Assembly: GCA_002378125.1 (NCBI GenBank)
Contig: DFRF01000041.1
Coordinates: forward strand, 4,369-68,368
DNA: 64,000 bases
Direction of reading: 5' to 3'
From: Rhodospirillaceae bacterium UBA3470
GTDB taxonomy: Bacteria > Pseudomonadota > Alphaproteobacteria > Rhodospirillales > Casp-alpha2
The first letter of the stretch is position 1. Every line of letters starts with the position of its first letter. Below are positions 45,426-56,096 of this stretch, in pieces. The position numbers and the translations under genes were made by a program. The notes under the pieces are model-generated. The model saw nothing but the letters and a program-made list of their open reading frames with translations. It did no database searches and was not told the origin of the DNA.

Positions 45426-46970
45426 ATGATGGTTAAACCGCCATTGATGGATCGCCTCTACCGCAACGCCGTCGCCTCACATAAAGCCGGCGATCTGAAG
45501 GCGGCTGCCCAGGGCTATAGCGCCGCCTTGGAGCTGGACCCTAACCATTTGCCCGCACTCAACAACCTAGCCGCCACGAGAGCCGCGCTGGGGGACCCCG
45601 ACACCGCCGTCGCACTCTATCGAGATGCCATCGCTCGCCATCCAAACGCAGCGGAACCACATGGCAACCTCGGCAATCTATTACGCAACATCAATGATCT
45701 GGAGGGCGCCGCCGAACACTATGTTGCCTGCCTTGAACGGGCACCGGGCGTAGCGGAGGTCCGCTACGCGCTCGGCGTCGTACTTCAGGCCCTGGACCGC
45801 ACTGATGCCGCCGCGACACATCTTCGGCGCGCCGCCAGGGACCTGGGTCCGGACCCCCGCCCCTGGACCGCACTGGCCGCCTTGGCCCTCAAGCGAAACC
45901 AAACGGAAGACGCAGCGGCATACATCGCGAAGGCGTTGGCCGTGGCGCCTGAGAATGCGGATGCCCTAAACGTTGCGGGCCTCATTTCCCACGCTAGAGC
46001 GGACTTCGCCAGCGCGCGTGCGACCTTTGACAGGGTCCTCGCGGCGGACCCAAACCACGCAGAAGGCCATTACAACCGAGGTACACTACGCCTACTCCTG
46101 GGTGACTTGCCAGCCGGCTGGGCGGACTTTGAGTGGCGCTGGCGGAACCGTCCCCCGCTTTCAGGCGCGCCGGCGCATCTACCCCAGTGGCGCGGGGAAG
46201 ACCTTCGTAAACAGACGCTGCTGTTACTCGGCGAACAAGGTTTTGGCGACACGATCCAGTTCATCCGTTTCGCGCCCGTGTTACAGGCAAAGGGCGCACG
46301 CGTGATCGTACATTGCCGTCCGCCACTCCACCGCCTGATCGCTGAGGCGCCAGGGGTCGATGGGGTTGGCGATCCGGGGGATACTGTCAATGCCCAGGTT
46401 TGGACCCCCCTGATGAGCTTGCCGTTCCTCCTCGGGACAAGCGAAGCCGACATTCCCGCCAACGAGGGCTATTTGCGCCCGCCCCGGAGAACAGCGCGGG
46501 CGCAAGGCCTTCGTCGGGTCGGTCTGGTGTGGGCAGGCAGTCCGACACATGGCAACGACGCCGCCCGATCCATGTCCCTGGAGCATCTGGCCCCAATCCT
46601 GACCTGCAGCTCCTGCGTTTTCTATAGCCTACAAATGGGCGAACGCCGCGACGACCTGAGCCGGCACGCCGGCGCCGGGAAGATCGTCGACGTCATGTCA
46701 GACGTGACCGATTTTCGTGACACGGCCGAACGATTGGGCGACCTCGATGCACTTATCAGCGTCGATACAGCCGTCGCCCATCTGGCTGGCGCCATGGGTC
46801 TGCCCACGTTTGTCCTGCTCCCGCACACGCCAGACTGGCGATGGATGCTGTCGCGCTCGGATACACCCTGGTACCAGTCTGTGCGGCTATTCCGGCAAAC
46901 CACCCCGGGAAATTGGCGCGAGCCCATAGGGGCCCTGCGCGAGGTCTTGTCGGCCCACGGCGAGCCTTAG
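45426..46970 (+). CDS. TPR protein fused to a glycosyltransferase-like domain
   Basis: A 514-residue two-part protein. About residues 10-240 are TPR repeats (for example AAQGYSAALELDPNHLPALN, AVALYRDAIARHPNAAEPHG and FDRVLAADPNHAEGHYN). The C-terminal half has GDLPAGWADFEWRWR, LLLLGEQGFGDTIQFIRFAP and LDALISVDTAVAHLAGAMG, the pattern of the ADP-heptose/GT9-like glycosyltransferase fold found at the end of many TPR proteins. No membrane segment is visible. Target is unknown. The ribosome site is weak; two adjacent ATGs are possible starts. Confidence 0.85.
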   Translation: MMVKPPLMDRLYRNAVASHKAGDLKAAAQGYSAALELDPNHLPALNNLAATRAALGDPDTAVALYRDAIARHPNAAEPHGNLGNLLRNINDLEGAAEHYVACLERAPGVAEVRYALGVVLQALDRTDAAATHLRRAARDLGPDPRPWTALAALALKRNQTEDAAAYIAKALAVAPENADALNVAGLISHARADFASARATFDRVLAADPNHAEGHYNRGTLRLLLGDLPAGWADFEWRWRNRPPLSGAPAHLPQWRGEDLRKQTLLLLGEQGFGDTIQFIRFAPVLQAKGARVIVHCRPPLHRLIAEAPGVDGVGDPGDTVNAQVWTPLMSLPFLLGTSEADIPANEGYLRPPRRTARAQGLRRVGLVWAGSPTHGNDAARSMSLEHLAPILTCSSCVFYSLQMGERRDDLSRHAGAGKIVDVMSDVTDFRDTAERLGDLDALISVDTAVAHLAGAMGLPTFVLLPHTPDWRWMLSRSDTPWYQSVRLFRQTTPGNWREPIGALREVLSAHGEP

Positions 46971-47311
46971 GGAGACGGCGACAAGTTCAGCAAATTGGTC
47001 ATACGTTGGCGGATGACCGCAAATCGCCAATCTGCGTCTTTTCGTCGTTCCATTCGATGTCGCCGATCGACGGGAAGATGAAACTGTGGCGAACGCCGCC
47101 GGGGCGTTCCAGATCTCCGTTCTTCATCGTATGGCCTTTTCGCCAGAAAATCGCCGTTGCGGCTAACCAAGTGCTTGAACATTCCACCAACTCCTATTTT
47201 CGGATCAACAAAAGCCGTAATTGTAGAATATTGACCAACAAGGCATTTCGTCAGTGACAAGCGTCACACTATAATGGTCCCGACGCCCTAAAATGATCAG
47301 ACAGGAATTGG
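46971..47311. other. Intergenic stretch without a supported gene
   Basis: About 340 bases. Minus-strand frames of 60-97 codons are present, one containing MKNGDLERPGGVRHSFIFPS, but none has a convincing ribosome site or known family. Sequence close to 47300 contains the AGGA ribosome site of the next gene. Confidence 0.35.
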
Positions 47312-48298
47312 ATGCGCCATATGTCACAATTCTCCGCTCCCGGGATCGACCTTAAGTTACTGCCGGATCCGGCCGCCTATGATTTTGATCTGGAAAACGC
47401 CCTGAACGGCGTCGTCGCGCTGCAATCGCAGGTGCCAGACAGCGCCTACACTGCGGGTATCCTTGGTACGGAACGAACCGGCCATGGCGTAGTGATCGAC
47501 GAAGATGGACTGATCCTGACTATCGGCTACCTGGTCGTCGAGTCGGAAACCATCTGGTTGATTGACCATTCGGGCGTGGCCGTTCCGGGCCACGTGGCCG
47601 GATACGACCACGAAACGGGTTTCGGCCTCGTGCAGGCCCTTGGCCGGCTGAACGCCCCTCCCCTGCCTATCGGTTCCGCATCCCAGATCGCGGTCGGCGA
47701 TTCCGTCGTTTTTGCCGGTCACGGCGGTCGGGCCAGCGCCATTGCTACCAACGTCGAGGAAAAGCGCGAATTCGCGGGTTACTGGGAATACTTATTGGAT
47801 GAGGCCCTGTTCACATCGCCGGCGCATCCATTCTGGGGTGGCGGCGCGCTGATCGGCCCCGATGGCAGCTTGTGCGGTATCGGGTCCCTGTACGTACAGG
47901 AGAACCGGGCCAGCGGCCAAACTTATGACGGCAACATGATCGTGCCGATTGATCTGCTGGGCCCCATCCTCAATGACCTTCGCCAGTTCGGCAGCCCACA
48001 GCGGGCCGCGCGGCCGTGGATCGGGGCGCTGACCGCGGAGTCGGATGGCCGGATTGTCGTTGTCGGCTTGTGGGACAATGGGCCGGCAGATTCAGCCGGA
48101 CTAAAGCCCGGCGATCTGATCGTCGGCGTTGCCAAACAGTCCGTGTTGACGCTGCCCGAGTTGTTCCGCACAATGTGGTCACTCGGGAAAGCGGGTACGG
48201 AGGTGCCGCTCAACGTACTCAGGGCCGGCCAACTCATGGACATCATGATTCAGTCGGAAGACCGATCCACCTATTATCAGACGCCGCGGGTCCATTGA
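47312..48298 (+). CDS. HtrA-like protein lacking the serine-protease triad (pseudoprotease), with PDZ domain
   Basis: A 328-residue relative of S1C proteases in which all three catalytic positions are changed. The His segment reads ILTIGYLVV (Tyr73 in place of His), the Asp segment DHETGFGLVQAL (Gly103 in place of Asp) and the nucleophile region HPFWGGGALIG (Gly176 in place of Ser). A PDZ domain (about 230-315) with NGPADSAGLKPGDLIVGV follows. It lacks an obvious signal peptide, unlike the intact protease at 41.6 kb. It could be a binding or adaptor protein. AGGA is six bases before the ATG. The next gene starts 14 bases after the stop. Confidence 0.85.
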   Translation: MRHMSQFSAPGIDLKLLPDPAAYDFDLENALNGVVALQSQVPDSAYTAGILGTERTGHGVVIDEDGLILTIGYLVVESETIWLIDHSGVAVPGHVAGYDHETGFGLVQALGRLNAPPLPIGSASQIAVGDSVVFAGHGGRASAIATNVEEKREFAGYWEYLLDEALFTSPAHPFWGGGALIGPDGSLCGIGSLYVQENRASGQTYDGNMIVPIDLLGPILNDLRQFGSPQRAARPWIGALTAESDGRIVVVGLWDNGPADSAGLKPGDLIVGVAKQSVLTLPELFRTMWSLGKAGTEVPLNVLRAGQLMDIMIQSEDRSTYYQTPRVH

Positions 48299-48312
48299 CG
48301 GCGGCCGTCCGT

Positions 48313-48927
48313 ATGGGCTCGGCGTCTGCGGAAGCGCGTCCGGCGCAAGCTGTCTCCCGGGTACATCTACCCAATGCTAATGTCTTCTTGATTCACAGCG
48401 CGCTGGGCCAAGCCTGGGCCGACAATACCTACGCGACGCTGATGACAGACGTTTCTTGGCGCACCGCGTCTATTCAAATGTTTGGCCGACGGATTCCATC
48501 ACCGCGGTTGACCGCATGGGTGGGGGACCACGCGTACACGTATTCCCACCTTACATGGCCGCCGGCGCCGTGGAGCACAACGATGCACGCCATCCGACAA
48601 CGCGTTGAGGATTTGACCGGCACATCATTCAACGGGGTTCTCCTCAACCTTTACCGCGACGGGCGCGACAGCATGGGCTGGCACAGCGATGACGAACCGG
48701 AACTTGGCCGAAAACCTGTCATCGCATCACTTAGTCTAGGCGCGCCGCGCCGGTTTGTGTTTCGGGCGCTCAAAAATCATGCCCACAAATTCCGGCTCAT
48801 CCTGAACCACGACAGTCTCCTAATCATGTCCGGCGAAACCCAGTCCCATTGGCAACATGCCCTACCAAAAACCACCAAACCAGTGGCGACGAGGATCAAT
48901 CTGACATTTCGTTGGGTCTACGGATAG
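48313..48927 (+). CDS. AlkB-like 2-oxoglutarate/Fe(II)-dependent dioxygenase
   Basis: A 204-residue protein of the AlkB DNA/RNA dealkylation family, closest in pattern to ALKBH2/3-type members. The iron ligands are His and Asp in MGWHSDDEP and the distal His in HWQHALPKT; the 2-oxoglutarate arginine pair is in TRINLTFR. SLGAPRRFVFR and LLIMSGETQ are also typical. These enzymes remove methyl groups from 1-methyladenine and 3-methylcytosine. The start is the ATG at 48313; a TTG overlapping the upstream stop would add six residues. It probably shares a transcript with the HtrA-like gene before it. Confidence 0.9.
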   Translation: MGSASAEARPAQAVSRVHLPNANVFLIHSALGQAWADNTYATLMTDVSWRTASIQMFGRRIPSPRLTAWVGDHAYTYSHLTWPPAPWSTTMHAIRQRVEDLTGTSFNGVLLNLYRDGRDSMGWHSDDEPELGRKPVIASLSLGAPRRFVFRALKNHAHKFRLILNHDSLLIMSGETQSHWQHALPKTTKPVATRINLTFRWVYG

Positions 48928-49010
48928 AGCGAAACGCTATTTCTTGTATGACCCAGACAGGCCATCCGGACAAATTTTGGAACCAGAGTACTTAGAAAAG
49001 TAAAATCCCA

Positions 49011-50150
49011 TCAAAGATTGCGCTCCGATAGCGCTTGATAGAGGCCCGCCAGGAGCCGCGTCCGGGGAACAATGGAGGAAACGCTCAGGTATTCAGTCTT
49101 GGTGTGGACACCGTCGCCGCACACACCCAAGCCGTCCAAGGTTGGGATGCCCATAGCACCGGTTATATTGCCGTCGCTACCACCGCCATACTGTCCTTCC
49201 CCTAATTCCAGCCCAACGTCTCGGGCAATACGCTGGGCAACATTGAGCAAGTCCCGAGTAGCGTCGTTTGCCTGAAACAAAGGCCGGATCGGTCCTTGTT
49301 CAACCACCAGCCGGACATTCCGGTCGGGAGAAATTAGGGCGCCCATGCGCCGCTGAATATCGTTGAAGGCTTCCGGTGTTGGCGCTATACACAATACTTC
49401 AGCGGAACAATGGGGTGTCACGACGTTGACAAAGGTTCCACCATGAACCTTCCCAACCCGGTAGGTCGTTTCCTGATCGATGTCGGAGTAGGCCTCAATC
49501 TGCGTAATTAGTTGTGCCATAACGGCAATGGCGCTGTGACCAGGCCCAACTGGCCGTCCTGCATGTGCAGGTTGACCGATGGTGCGCAGTTTATAGCGCA
49601 GTACGGAGTGACGACCGGTGACGAAGTTCTCCTTTCCTGGCTCTGGAACCAACACATACCGATGGGCACGGGCCTCGGTCTCAATAAATGGGCGCGAGAA
49701 CGGACTGCCAATCTCCTCATCAGGAATGAACATGAACGTCATTGGCCGGCGCGGCGTCACGCCCATTTTAAGCACATGGCGAAGTGCTTCGATAGCGATG
49801 TACATGCCACCCTTCATATCGAGCACGCCCGGACCATAGAGTCGATCGCCATCACGGCTTACCGCTAGCTCCCCTTCTATCGTGCCGATATCATGCACCG
49901 TATCGAGATGACCGAGAACCAGAATGCCGGGCCCCTCTCCCCACGGGAAATGGGCGCGAACAATATCGCCAAATTGTGTGCCCCCATCATAACGCGTGAT
50001 GACGGCCCCCAACTCGCCCATAACCGCTGCTGCTTCATCCATCATGCGGTTCACGGCGTCCGTATCATAACTGGGGCTCTCCATAGAAGCCCACCGGGCA
50101 ATACCTGAGGCAATGGCCTCGCCATCAAATTCTATGTCCGAAATTGACAT
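49011..50150 (-). CDS. M20-family metallopeptidase (carboxypeptidase G2-like)
   Basis: A 379-residue zinc-dependent hydrolase of the M20 family. Metal and catalytic residues are expected in VLGHLDTVHD (His, Asp), GVLDMKGGMYIAIEAL (bridging Asp), IPDEEIGS (catalytic Glu pair), VPEPG (Glu) and GDGVHTKTEYLS (His). It resembles carboxypeptidase G2-type amidohydrolases rather than DapE. It starts seven bases after the glnD stop, so it may be read from the same transcript. Substrate unknown; many members cut glutamyl or aminoacyl amides. Confidence 0.88.
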   Translation of the reverse strand: MSISDIEFDGEAIASGIARWASMESPSYDTDAVNRMMDEAAAVMGELGAVITRYDGGTQFGDIVRAHFPWGEGPGILVLGHLDTVHDIGTIEGELAVSRDGDRLYGPGVLDMKGGMYIAIEALRHVLKMGVTPRRPMTFMFIPDEEIGSPFSRPFIETEARAHRYVLVPEPGKENFVTGRHSVLRYKLRTIGQPAHAGRPVGPGHSAIAVMAQLITQIEAYSDIDQETTYRVGKVHGGTFVNVVTPHCSAEVLCIAPTPEAFNDIQRRMGALISPDRNVRLVVEQGPIRPLFQANDATRDLLNVAQRIARDVGLELGEGQYGGGSDGNITGAMGIPTLDGLGVCGDGVHTKTEYLSVSSIVPRTRLLAGLYQALSERNL

Positions 50151-50157
50151 CGGGTAC

Positions 50158-52923
50158 TTATTCTGCCGCTACCGCAGACCCATCCACGGCAATAGCGTTC
50201 AGCAGGCTGGTGCGAATCGCGCTGATTTTGGTTTCACTCTCCATCTTCAGGCCAAACACATCTTTTACGTAAAAGACATCAACAACCCGCTCACCAAAGG
50301 TTGAGATGTGGGCGCTGGAAATCTGCAGCCCCCCGTCCGTCAGCGCTTGGGTCACGTCATACAGCAATCCCGGGCGGTCCCGACCGTTGATTTCGATGAC
50401 CGTGAGAGTGTTCGACGCGTTGTTATCGATAAGTACGCGAGGCGGCACTGTGAACACTTCGGTCCGGCGGCGCATGGGACCGGCCGCACATTCGGCAAAC
50501 TCCCGCGCCGGACGGACCTTCCCTTGGATGGCGTCGGCGATGCGCTTGCTGAGACGCTTCTGGTCCAACGACCGGGCCAACCCTCCCACATCGCCCAAAA
50601 GAATCGCGAAGGTGTCGAGGGCCATTCCGTTAGTAAGCGTGTTGATCTTAGCATCGACAATAGAGGCTTGGGACAGCGCCAGGGCACCGGCAATGTTGGC
50701 AAACAATCCGGGGTGGTCCGGCGCATAGACGGTGACCTCGCACACCCCCCGGTGAGGGTCGTCGCGAGCCTCGATAAGGAACGGTTCGTCCCGGGATTCA
50801 GCCGCGCGGATCACGTTCGCGTGCCGGACTAGGGTCTCCGTATTTACGCCCAGCCAATAAGCGGGCTGGCCCCGATCCAGGTGCGTTTCGATCTCGGCCC
50901 TAGGCCAATCCGCCAGACGGGCTCTCAGGTGGGCCTTGGCACGCTCAACCCGCTCCACCTGTCGCTCTTCGGGGGCGCCGCCACTCAAGACCTCCTGAGC
51001 CCGCCAGTAGAGTTCGCGCAGCAAACCAGCCTTCCAGTTATTCCAGACATTCGGTCCGACAGCCCGGATATCAGCGACCGTCAACACCAGCAACATGCGG
51101 AGCCGTTCCGGCGACTGCACCTGATCGCTGAAGTCAGCCACCGTCTTTGGGTCGTCGAGATCGCGCTTGAAGGCCAGATGGCTCATCAACAAGTGGTGTC
51201 GCACTAGCCAAGAGACTGTTTCCGTTTCCCAATCGCTGAGGCCCAGGCGCGGACAAAGTTTGTCGGCCACTTCGGCGCCCAGCACCGAGTGATCGCCACC
51301 ACGGCCCTTGGCTATATCGTGCAGCAAAACAGCGACGAACAGCGCCCGGCGCGACTGCACTTCCTTGACCACGTCACAAGAGACCGGGTGCTCTTCCTTG
51401 AGGCGGCCCGTGCAGATACCGTCTAGGATGTCGATGGCCCGGATGGTGTGTTCGTCCACTGTGTAGACATGGTACATGTCGTATTGCATCTGCGCTACGA
51501 CCCGTCCGAAGTCGGGAATGAACCGGCCGAACACCCCGGTCTCGTTCAGCCACATGAGCGCCGTGCGCGGGTCCGGGCCAATCAGGATCTCCATGAACAG
51601 GCGGTTCGCCTCCGTGTTCTCGCGTAGGTCGCTGTCCACCAGCTTCAGGTTCTGCGACACCAGTCGCATGGCGCGGGGGTGAATATCCAGGTCATGATGC
51701 TGCGCCGCATGGAAGAGCTGCAGCATGCGGACCGGGTTTTTCTTCATGTCCTGGGGGCCATCAATGGTGATCCGTCCGCCCTCAATACGAAAGCCCTCGA
51801 TCTCCTTCTTGCCGAAACGGATGCCGCTCAGCCATGAGGGCGCGCGGCGCTTCTTGTACTGCTCTTCCAGGACCGCGCACAGAACCCGCGTCAAATCACC
51901 GACGTCCTTTGCGGTCAGAAAGTAGTGTTTCATGAACCGTTCCACACCACGCGTGCCGGCGTGGTCCTTGTAGCCCATACGGCCGCCCAGTTCTTCCTGG
52001 ACATTGAATGTCAGGCGCTCTTCCGGCCTAGCCGCCAAGTAATGCAGATGGCAGCGAACCGTCCAAAGAAAGTTTTCTGCCTTGGCAAAACTCTTTACGT
52101 CGGCTGCGGTCAGTACGCCGGCCTCCTCCAAGTCCTGGGCGCTAGCGGCTTGGTAGAGGTACTTAGCGATCCAAAACAAGGTTTGCAGATCGCGTAGGCC
52201 CCCCTTGCCCTCTTTCAAATTGGGCTCAAGGACGTATCGGGTGTCGCCCATACGCCTGTGGCGCTCATCGCGCTCAGCCAGCTTCTCCTCGACAAACTTT
52301 GGTCCGCTGCCGACCACCAGTTCCTCGCGAAATCGCGCCTGAAACTCGCGGAACAAGGCCTGGTTACCCCAGAGCCAGCGGGCGTCCAAAAGGCTGGTCC
52401 GAATGGTTAAATCGTCGCCTGCAAGCCGAATGGTTTCCTCAATAGAGCGCGTCGCATGGCCGACCTTGAGGCCCAAGTCCCAGAGCGAATAGAGCGTGTA
52501 TTCCACGACCTGTTCCGAATGTGGCGTCAGCTTGTACGGCAACAAAAACATCAAATCGATGTCAGAGAACGGTGCCAACTCGCCGCGCCCATAGCCGCCC
52601 GTAGCGATCACCGCCATCTGCTCTCCAGTAGTTGGATTGGCGGCAGGGTAGATGCTGCTCAAGGCAAATTCGTGGATCAGGCGCACTACCTGATCCATCA
52701 GATACGCGTTTGCATGCGTGGTCTCAGGGCCGCCAGCTTCGACGTCTTCAAAGCGGCGACGCACCTCCTCCCAGCCGGTTCGATAGGCACGCTTAAAGAT
52801 TTCGAGGACCTGGCCTTGGGTCTTCGGCGTGTATCCAGACCACGCCACCAATTCTTCCAACTCAGCTTTCAAGGCTTTGCGGTCAATGATCTGGCGGGGC
52901 TCTCGAACACTCTCTTGCGGCAT
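50158..52923 (-). CDS. glnD: PII uridylyltransferase / uridylyl-removing enzyme GlnD
   Basis: GlnD senses glutamine and uridylylates or deuridylylates PII proteins such as the GlnB encoded at 15.2 kb. The 921-residue protein has the nucleotidyltransferase motif GGYGRGELAPFSDIDL, an HD hydrolase domain with LLHDIAKGRGGDHS and two C-terminal ACT domains (CEVTVYAPDHPGLFANIAGA and IEINGRDRPGLLYDVTQAL). The start MPQESVREPRQII at 52923 is used, as it has AGGAG 12 bases upstream; the longer open frame adds 46 unlike residues. It is next to mutS, as in many alphaproteobacteria. Confidence 0.97.
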   Translation of the reverse strand: MPQESVREPRQIIDRKALKAELEELVAWSGYTPKTQGQVLEIFKRAYRTGWEEVRRRFEDVEAGGPETTHANAYLMDQVVRLIHEFALSSIYPAANPTTGEQMAVIATGGYGRGELAPFSDIDLMFLLPYKLTPHSEQVVEYTLYSLWDLGLKVGHATRSIEETIRLAGDDLTIRTSLLDARWLWGNQALFREFQARFREELVVGSGPKFVEEKLAERDERHRRMGDTRYVLEPNLKEGKGGLRDLQTLFWIAKYLYQAASAQDLEEAGVLTAADVKSFAKAENFLWTVRCHLHYLAARPEERLTFNVQEELGGRMGYKDHAGTRGVERFMKHYFLTAKDVGDLTRVLCAVLEEQYKKRRAPSWLSGIRFGKKEIEGFRIEGGRITIDGPQDMKKNPVRMLQLFHAAQHHDLDIHPRAMRLVSQNLKLVDSDLRENTEANRLFMEILIGPDPRTALMWLNETGVFGRFIPDFGRVVAQMQYDMYHVYTVDEHTIRAIDILDGICTGRLKEEHPVSCDVVKEVQSRRALFVAVLLHDIAKGRGGDHSVLGAEVADKLCPRLGLSDWETETVSWLVRHHLLMSHLAFKRDLDDPKTVADFSDQVQSPERLRMLLVLTVADIRAVGPNVWNNWKAGLLRELYWRAQEVLSGGAPEERQVERVERAKAHLRARLADWPRAEIETHLDRGQPAYWLGVNTETLVRHANVIRAAESRDEPFLIEARDDPHRGVCEVTVYAPDHPGLFANIAGALALSQASIVDAKINTLTNGMALDTFAILLGDVGGLARSLDQKRLSKRIADAIQGKVRPAREFAECAAGPMRRRTEVFTVPPRVLIDNNASNTLTVIEINGRDRPGLLYDVTQALTDGGLQISSAHISTFGERVVDVFYVKDVFGLKMESETKISAIRTSLLNAIAVDGSAVAAE

Positions 52924-53131
52924 GGCGGGCCGATCTCCTGAGGTAGAGAAACTATAGTTCGTCAGGGCCGCCAAGCAAAGGTGAAACGAATCTTCAACAA
53001 ACGTTTTGGTTACATCACAAATGCGCCTTACATCCTTGGCGCATCTAATTGATATAACCATCCCAATGAAACTTAAATAGATCGTCGGGTTGAGCCTGTT
53101 TTTGCCGACAATCGGAATTACTTAATTAAGA

Positions 53132-55942
53132 TTATTCGTTTGTTTGATCATCCCGAAGCCGTTTTATTTCATATACAAAGTCAAGTGCGGTGCGTGGGGT
53201 CATATCGTCTGGGTTTATGCGGTCTACAGCCTGTTCGACGAGTGTAGGTCCTGTCTGTTCAGCGGCGGACGATGGCCCAGAAAGAGATTGGAATAAGGGT
53301 AAATCTGCCGCCAGATCACGCATGGCGGACACTTGTTCATCGGCCTCCAAGGTTTTCAACACGGCCTCGGCTCGGTTCACGACCCCAGCCGGCAGCCCCG
53401 CCAATTTACCCACATGGATTCCGTAGGATCGATCCGCCGCACCTGCAGCCACTTCATGCAGAAACACCACGTCGTCCTGCCATTCCTTCACTCGCATGGC
53501 GTGGCAACTGAGATGATCGAGACGGCCCGACAAGGCCGTCAATTCATGATAATGCGTGGCGAACAAAGCCCGGCAGCGGTTCTCTTCATGGAGGTGCTCG
53601 ACCACCGCCCAGGCGATAGAGAGACCATCGTAAGTCGCCGTGCCGCGCCCAATTTCGTCAAGTATCACGAGCGCACGGGCCCCCGCCTGATTGAGAATGG
53701 TCGCGGTCTCAACCATTTCCACCATGAAGGTCGACCGCCCCTGGGCTAGATCGTCCGACGCGCCGACCCGGGAAAACAGCCGGTCAACCACCCCAATACG
53801 CGCCGCCGCCGCCGGCACGAAAAATCCGGCCTGAGCCATCACCGCGATCAGCGCATTTTGGCGCAAAAAGGTACTCTTGCCCGCCATGTTAGGTCCCGTC
53901 AGCAGCCACAACCTACCCTCATCTTCGATCCCGTTAGCGGGGTCCAGATGGCAATCGTTTGCGACAAATTGACCGTCGCCGCTCCGCTCCAGAGCCGCCT
54001 CCACCACAGGATGACGGCCGCCTTCGATGGTAAAGGCATAGCTGGCGTCCACGGACGGCCGCACATAGCGCCGCGTCACCGCCAACTCCGCCAACGCCGC
54101 CATCACATCGACATCAGCCAAGGCTTCGGCGGCCAGCGCCACCGGCTCGGCCTCCGCCATGACCTGCCTCACCAGGTCATCCATTAGGGAAATCTCCAAG
54201 GCCAAGGCCCGCTCCGCTGCCTTGAGGATGCGCCCCTCCAGTTCGGAAAGCTCCACCGTGGTAAACCGCATCGCATTGGCCATGGTCTGGCGGTGGATGT
54301 AGGGGCTATCCTCCCCTGCTGCCAGACCCTCCGCCTGCTTCGCAGGCAGCTCGATGAAATAACCAAGGACGTTGTTGTGTTTGATCTTCAGGCCGGCGCG
54401 GCCCGTGTCTTTGACATATTGGGCCTGCAATTGAGCGATTAATTTGCGGCTCTCGTCGCGGAGCGCCACCAGTTCGTCGAGATCCGCGTGATAGCCGGCG
54501 CGGATGAAGCCGCCATCGCGGGCCAGGAAAGGCAGTTCATCAGCCAGGGCATCGGCGAGCCGGGCAATCCGAACCTCGTGGCCGGCCAGGTCCGCTTGCG
54601 CATCAACGATATTCTTAGGCAAGGCCACCGCCGGGCTCTCGTCGATCTGCGCCGCCAATTCCATTGCAGCAACCAGGCCATCGCGGACGGCGGCCAAGTC
54701 GCGTGGCCCGCCCCGACCGACTGTCAAGCGTGACAAGGCCCGGGCCACATCCGGCGCAGCACCCAGAACATCTCTCGCATCCGCTCGCATGCGACCATCA
54801 TCGACGAAAAACTGAACCGCATCCAGGCGCTCAGCGATGGCCTCCGGGTCTGTCAGCGGCTGCGCGAGTCGTCGCCCCAGGGTGCGAGCTCCAGCGCCGG
54901 TGACGGTACGGTCGATGACGCTGAGCAGGCTGCCCTGGGCTTCACCTGACAAGGTCTGCGTGAGTTCCAGATTACGCCGGGTGGCGGCGTCAATCTCCAT
55001 GATTGCACCGGCCGTGAAACGGACGGGCGGCGAAATACGCGGCAATTTGCCTTTCTGCGTGAGCGCCACGTAATCGACCACGCCCCCCGCGGCGGCGATC
55101 TCGGCGCGGCTGAAATCGCCGAAGGCGTCCAGGGCTGCTACGCCATACACTGCCTCCAAACGTTTGCGGCCCAATGCGGAGTCGAAGCGCACCGCCGGCA
55201 ATGGTGTCAGCCGTTCAGCCCAGGCCCCAACCAAGCCCTCGAAGGCAGGCTTCTCTAGCACCGTGTCGGCGACCAAGAGCTCACCTGGGTCTATCCGGGC
55301 CAGTGCAGCGTCTACATCGAGGGCTTCTAGGGGCTGGGTCATAAGCGCGCCCGTGGAGACATCGATCCAGGCCAAACCGAACGCTCTCTGGGTCTGCGCG
55401 ATGGCGGCTAGGTAGTTGTGGCGGCGCGCATCCAGCAACGTGTCCTCAGTCAGCGTTCCTGGGGTGACAACGCGCACCACATCACGCCGCACAACGGCCT
55501 TCGCGCCGCGCTTCTTAGCCTCCACAGGGGCCTCCGTCTGCTCGCAGATGGCGACCCGGAAGCCGTGTCGAATGAGACGGTTAAGGTAGGCCTCGTGACT
55601 ATGCACGGGCACGCCGCACATGGGAATGTCCTCGCCCTGGTGCTTGCCGCGTTTGGTCAACGCGATGTCCAGCGCCGCTGCCGCTTTCACGGCGTCTTCG
55701 AAGAACAGTTCGTAGAAATCGCCCATGCGATAGAACAAGAGGCTGTCCGGGTGATCGGCTTTGATGCCCAGAAACTGCGCCATCATGGGCGTGACGCCGC
55801 CCTTCGCAATTTTAGATGGCGGTGGTGGCGTTATGAATTGGCCCTTACCATCCGATTCTTGTTCCTTGCCGGACACGGGTCCCACTGCCGGTGCGGCAAC
55901 TTCGGCGGCGGTAGCGGGCTTTTCGAAAATGGGCGATGGCAT
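53132..55942 (-). CDS. mutS: DNA mismatch repair protein MutS
   Basis: MutS recognises base mismatches and starts mismatch repair with MutL. The 936-residue protein has a mismatch-binding region with [15 protein letters not shown], including the stacking Phe, and the ABC-type ATPase domain with Walker [24 protein letters not shown] and FATHYHELT. The start MPSPIFEKP at 55942 is used; the open frame runs 82 codons further without family resemblance. A low-complexity Ala/Pro/Val N-terminal stretch precedes the domain. It is divergent from maeB. Confidence 0.96.
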   Translation of the reverse strand: MPSPIFEKPATAAEVAAPAVGPVSGKEQESDGKGQFITPPPPSKIAKGGVTPMMAQFLGIKADHPDSLLFYRMGDFYELFFEDAVKAAAALDIALTKRGKHQGEDIPMCGVPVHSHEAYLNRLIRHGFRVAICEQTEAPVEAKKRGAKAVVRRDVVRVVTPGTLTEDTLLDARRHNYLAAIAQTQRAFGLAWIDVSTGALMTQPLEALDVDAALARIDPGELLVADTVLEKPAFEGLVGAWAERLTPLPAVRFDSALGRKRLEAVYGVAALDAFGDFSRAEIAAAGGVVDYVALTQKGKLPRISPPVRFTAGAIMEIDAATRRNLELTQTLSGEAQGSLLSVIDRTVTGAGARTLGRRLAQPLTDPEAIAERLDAVQFFVDDGRMRADARDVLGAAPDVARALSRLTVGRGGPRDLAAVRDGLVAAMELAAQIDESPAVALPKNIVDAQADLAGHEVRIARLADALADELPFLARDGGFIRAGYHADLDELVALRDESRKLIAQLQAQYVKDTGRAGLKIKHNNVLGYFIELPAKQAEGLAAGEDSPYIHRQTMANAMRFTTVELSELEGRILKAAERALALEISLMDDLVRQVMAEAEPVALAAEALADVDVMAALAELAVTRRYVRPSVDASYAFTIEGGRHPVVEAALERSGDGQFVANDCHLDPANGIEDEGRLWLLTGPNMAGKSTFLRQNALIAVMAQAGFFVPAAAARIGVVDRLFSRVGASDDLAQGRSTFMVEMVETATILNQAGARALVILDEIGRGTATYDGLSIAWAVVEHLHEENRCRALFATHYHELTALSGRLDHLSCHAMRVKEWQDDVVFLHEVAAGAADRSYGIHVGKLAGLPAGVVNRAEAVLKTLEADEQVSAMRDLAADLPLFQSLSGPSSAAEQTGPTLVEQAVDRINPDDMTPRTALDFVYEIKRLRDDQTNE

Positions 55943-56096
55943 GGGCGACTGCTCGGATTTGGTGCGGAACAATGGCGCTTTACACGCCGCAGGGCTTTGG
56001 CACAATGACCTTAACAGTCTTGGCTTGGTGGTGAAAGAAACGCGAGAGCACCGATCGTGTGGACACGATAAAATCTCTTGGGGCAGATTGAACATC

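Noticed and set aside
46967..47260. Minus frames of 63-97 codons between the TPR and HtrA-like genes
   Set aside because: Overlapping alternatives in different frames, none with start signal or family.
52924..53061. 46-codon N-terminal extension of glnD
   Set aside because: No family resemblance; the ATG at 52923 has an AGGAG site.
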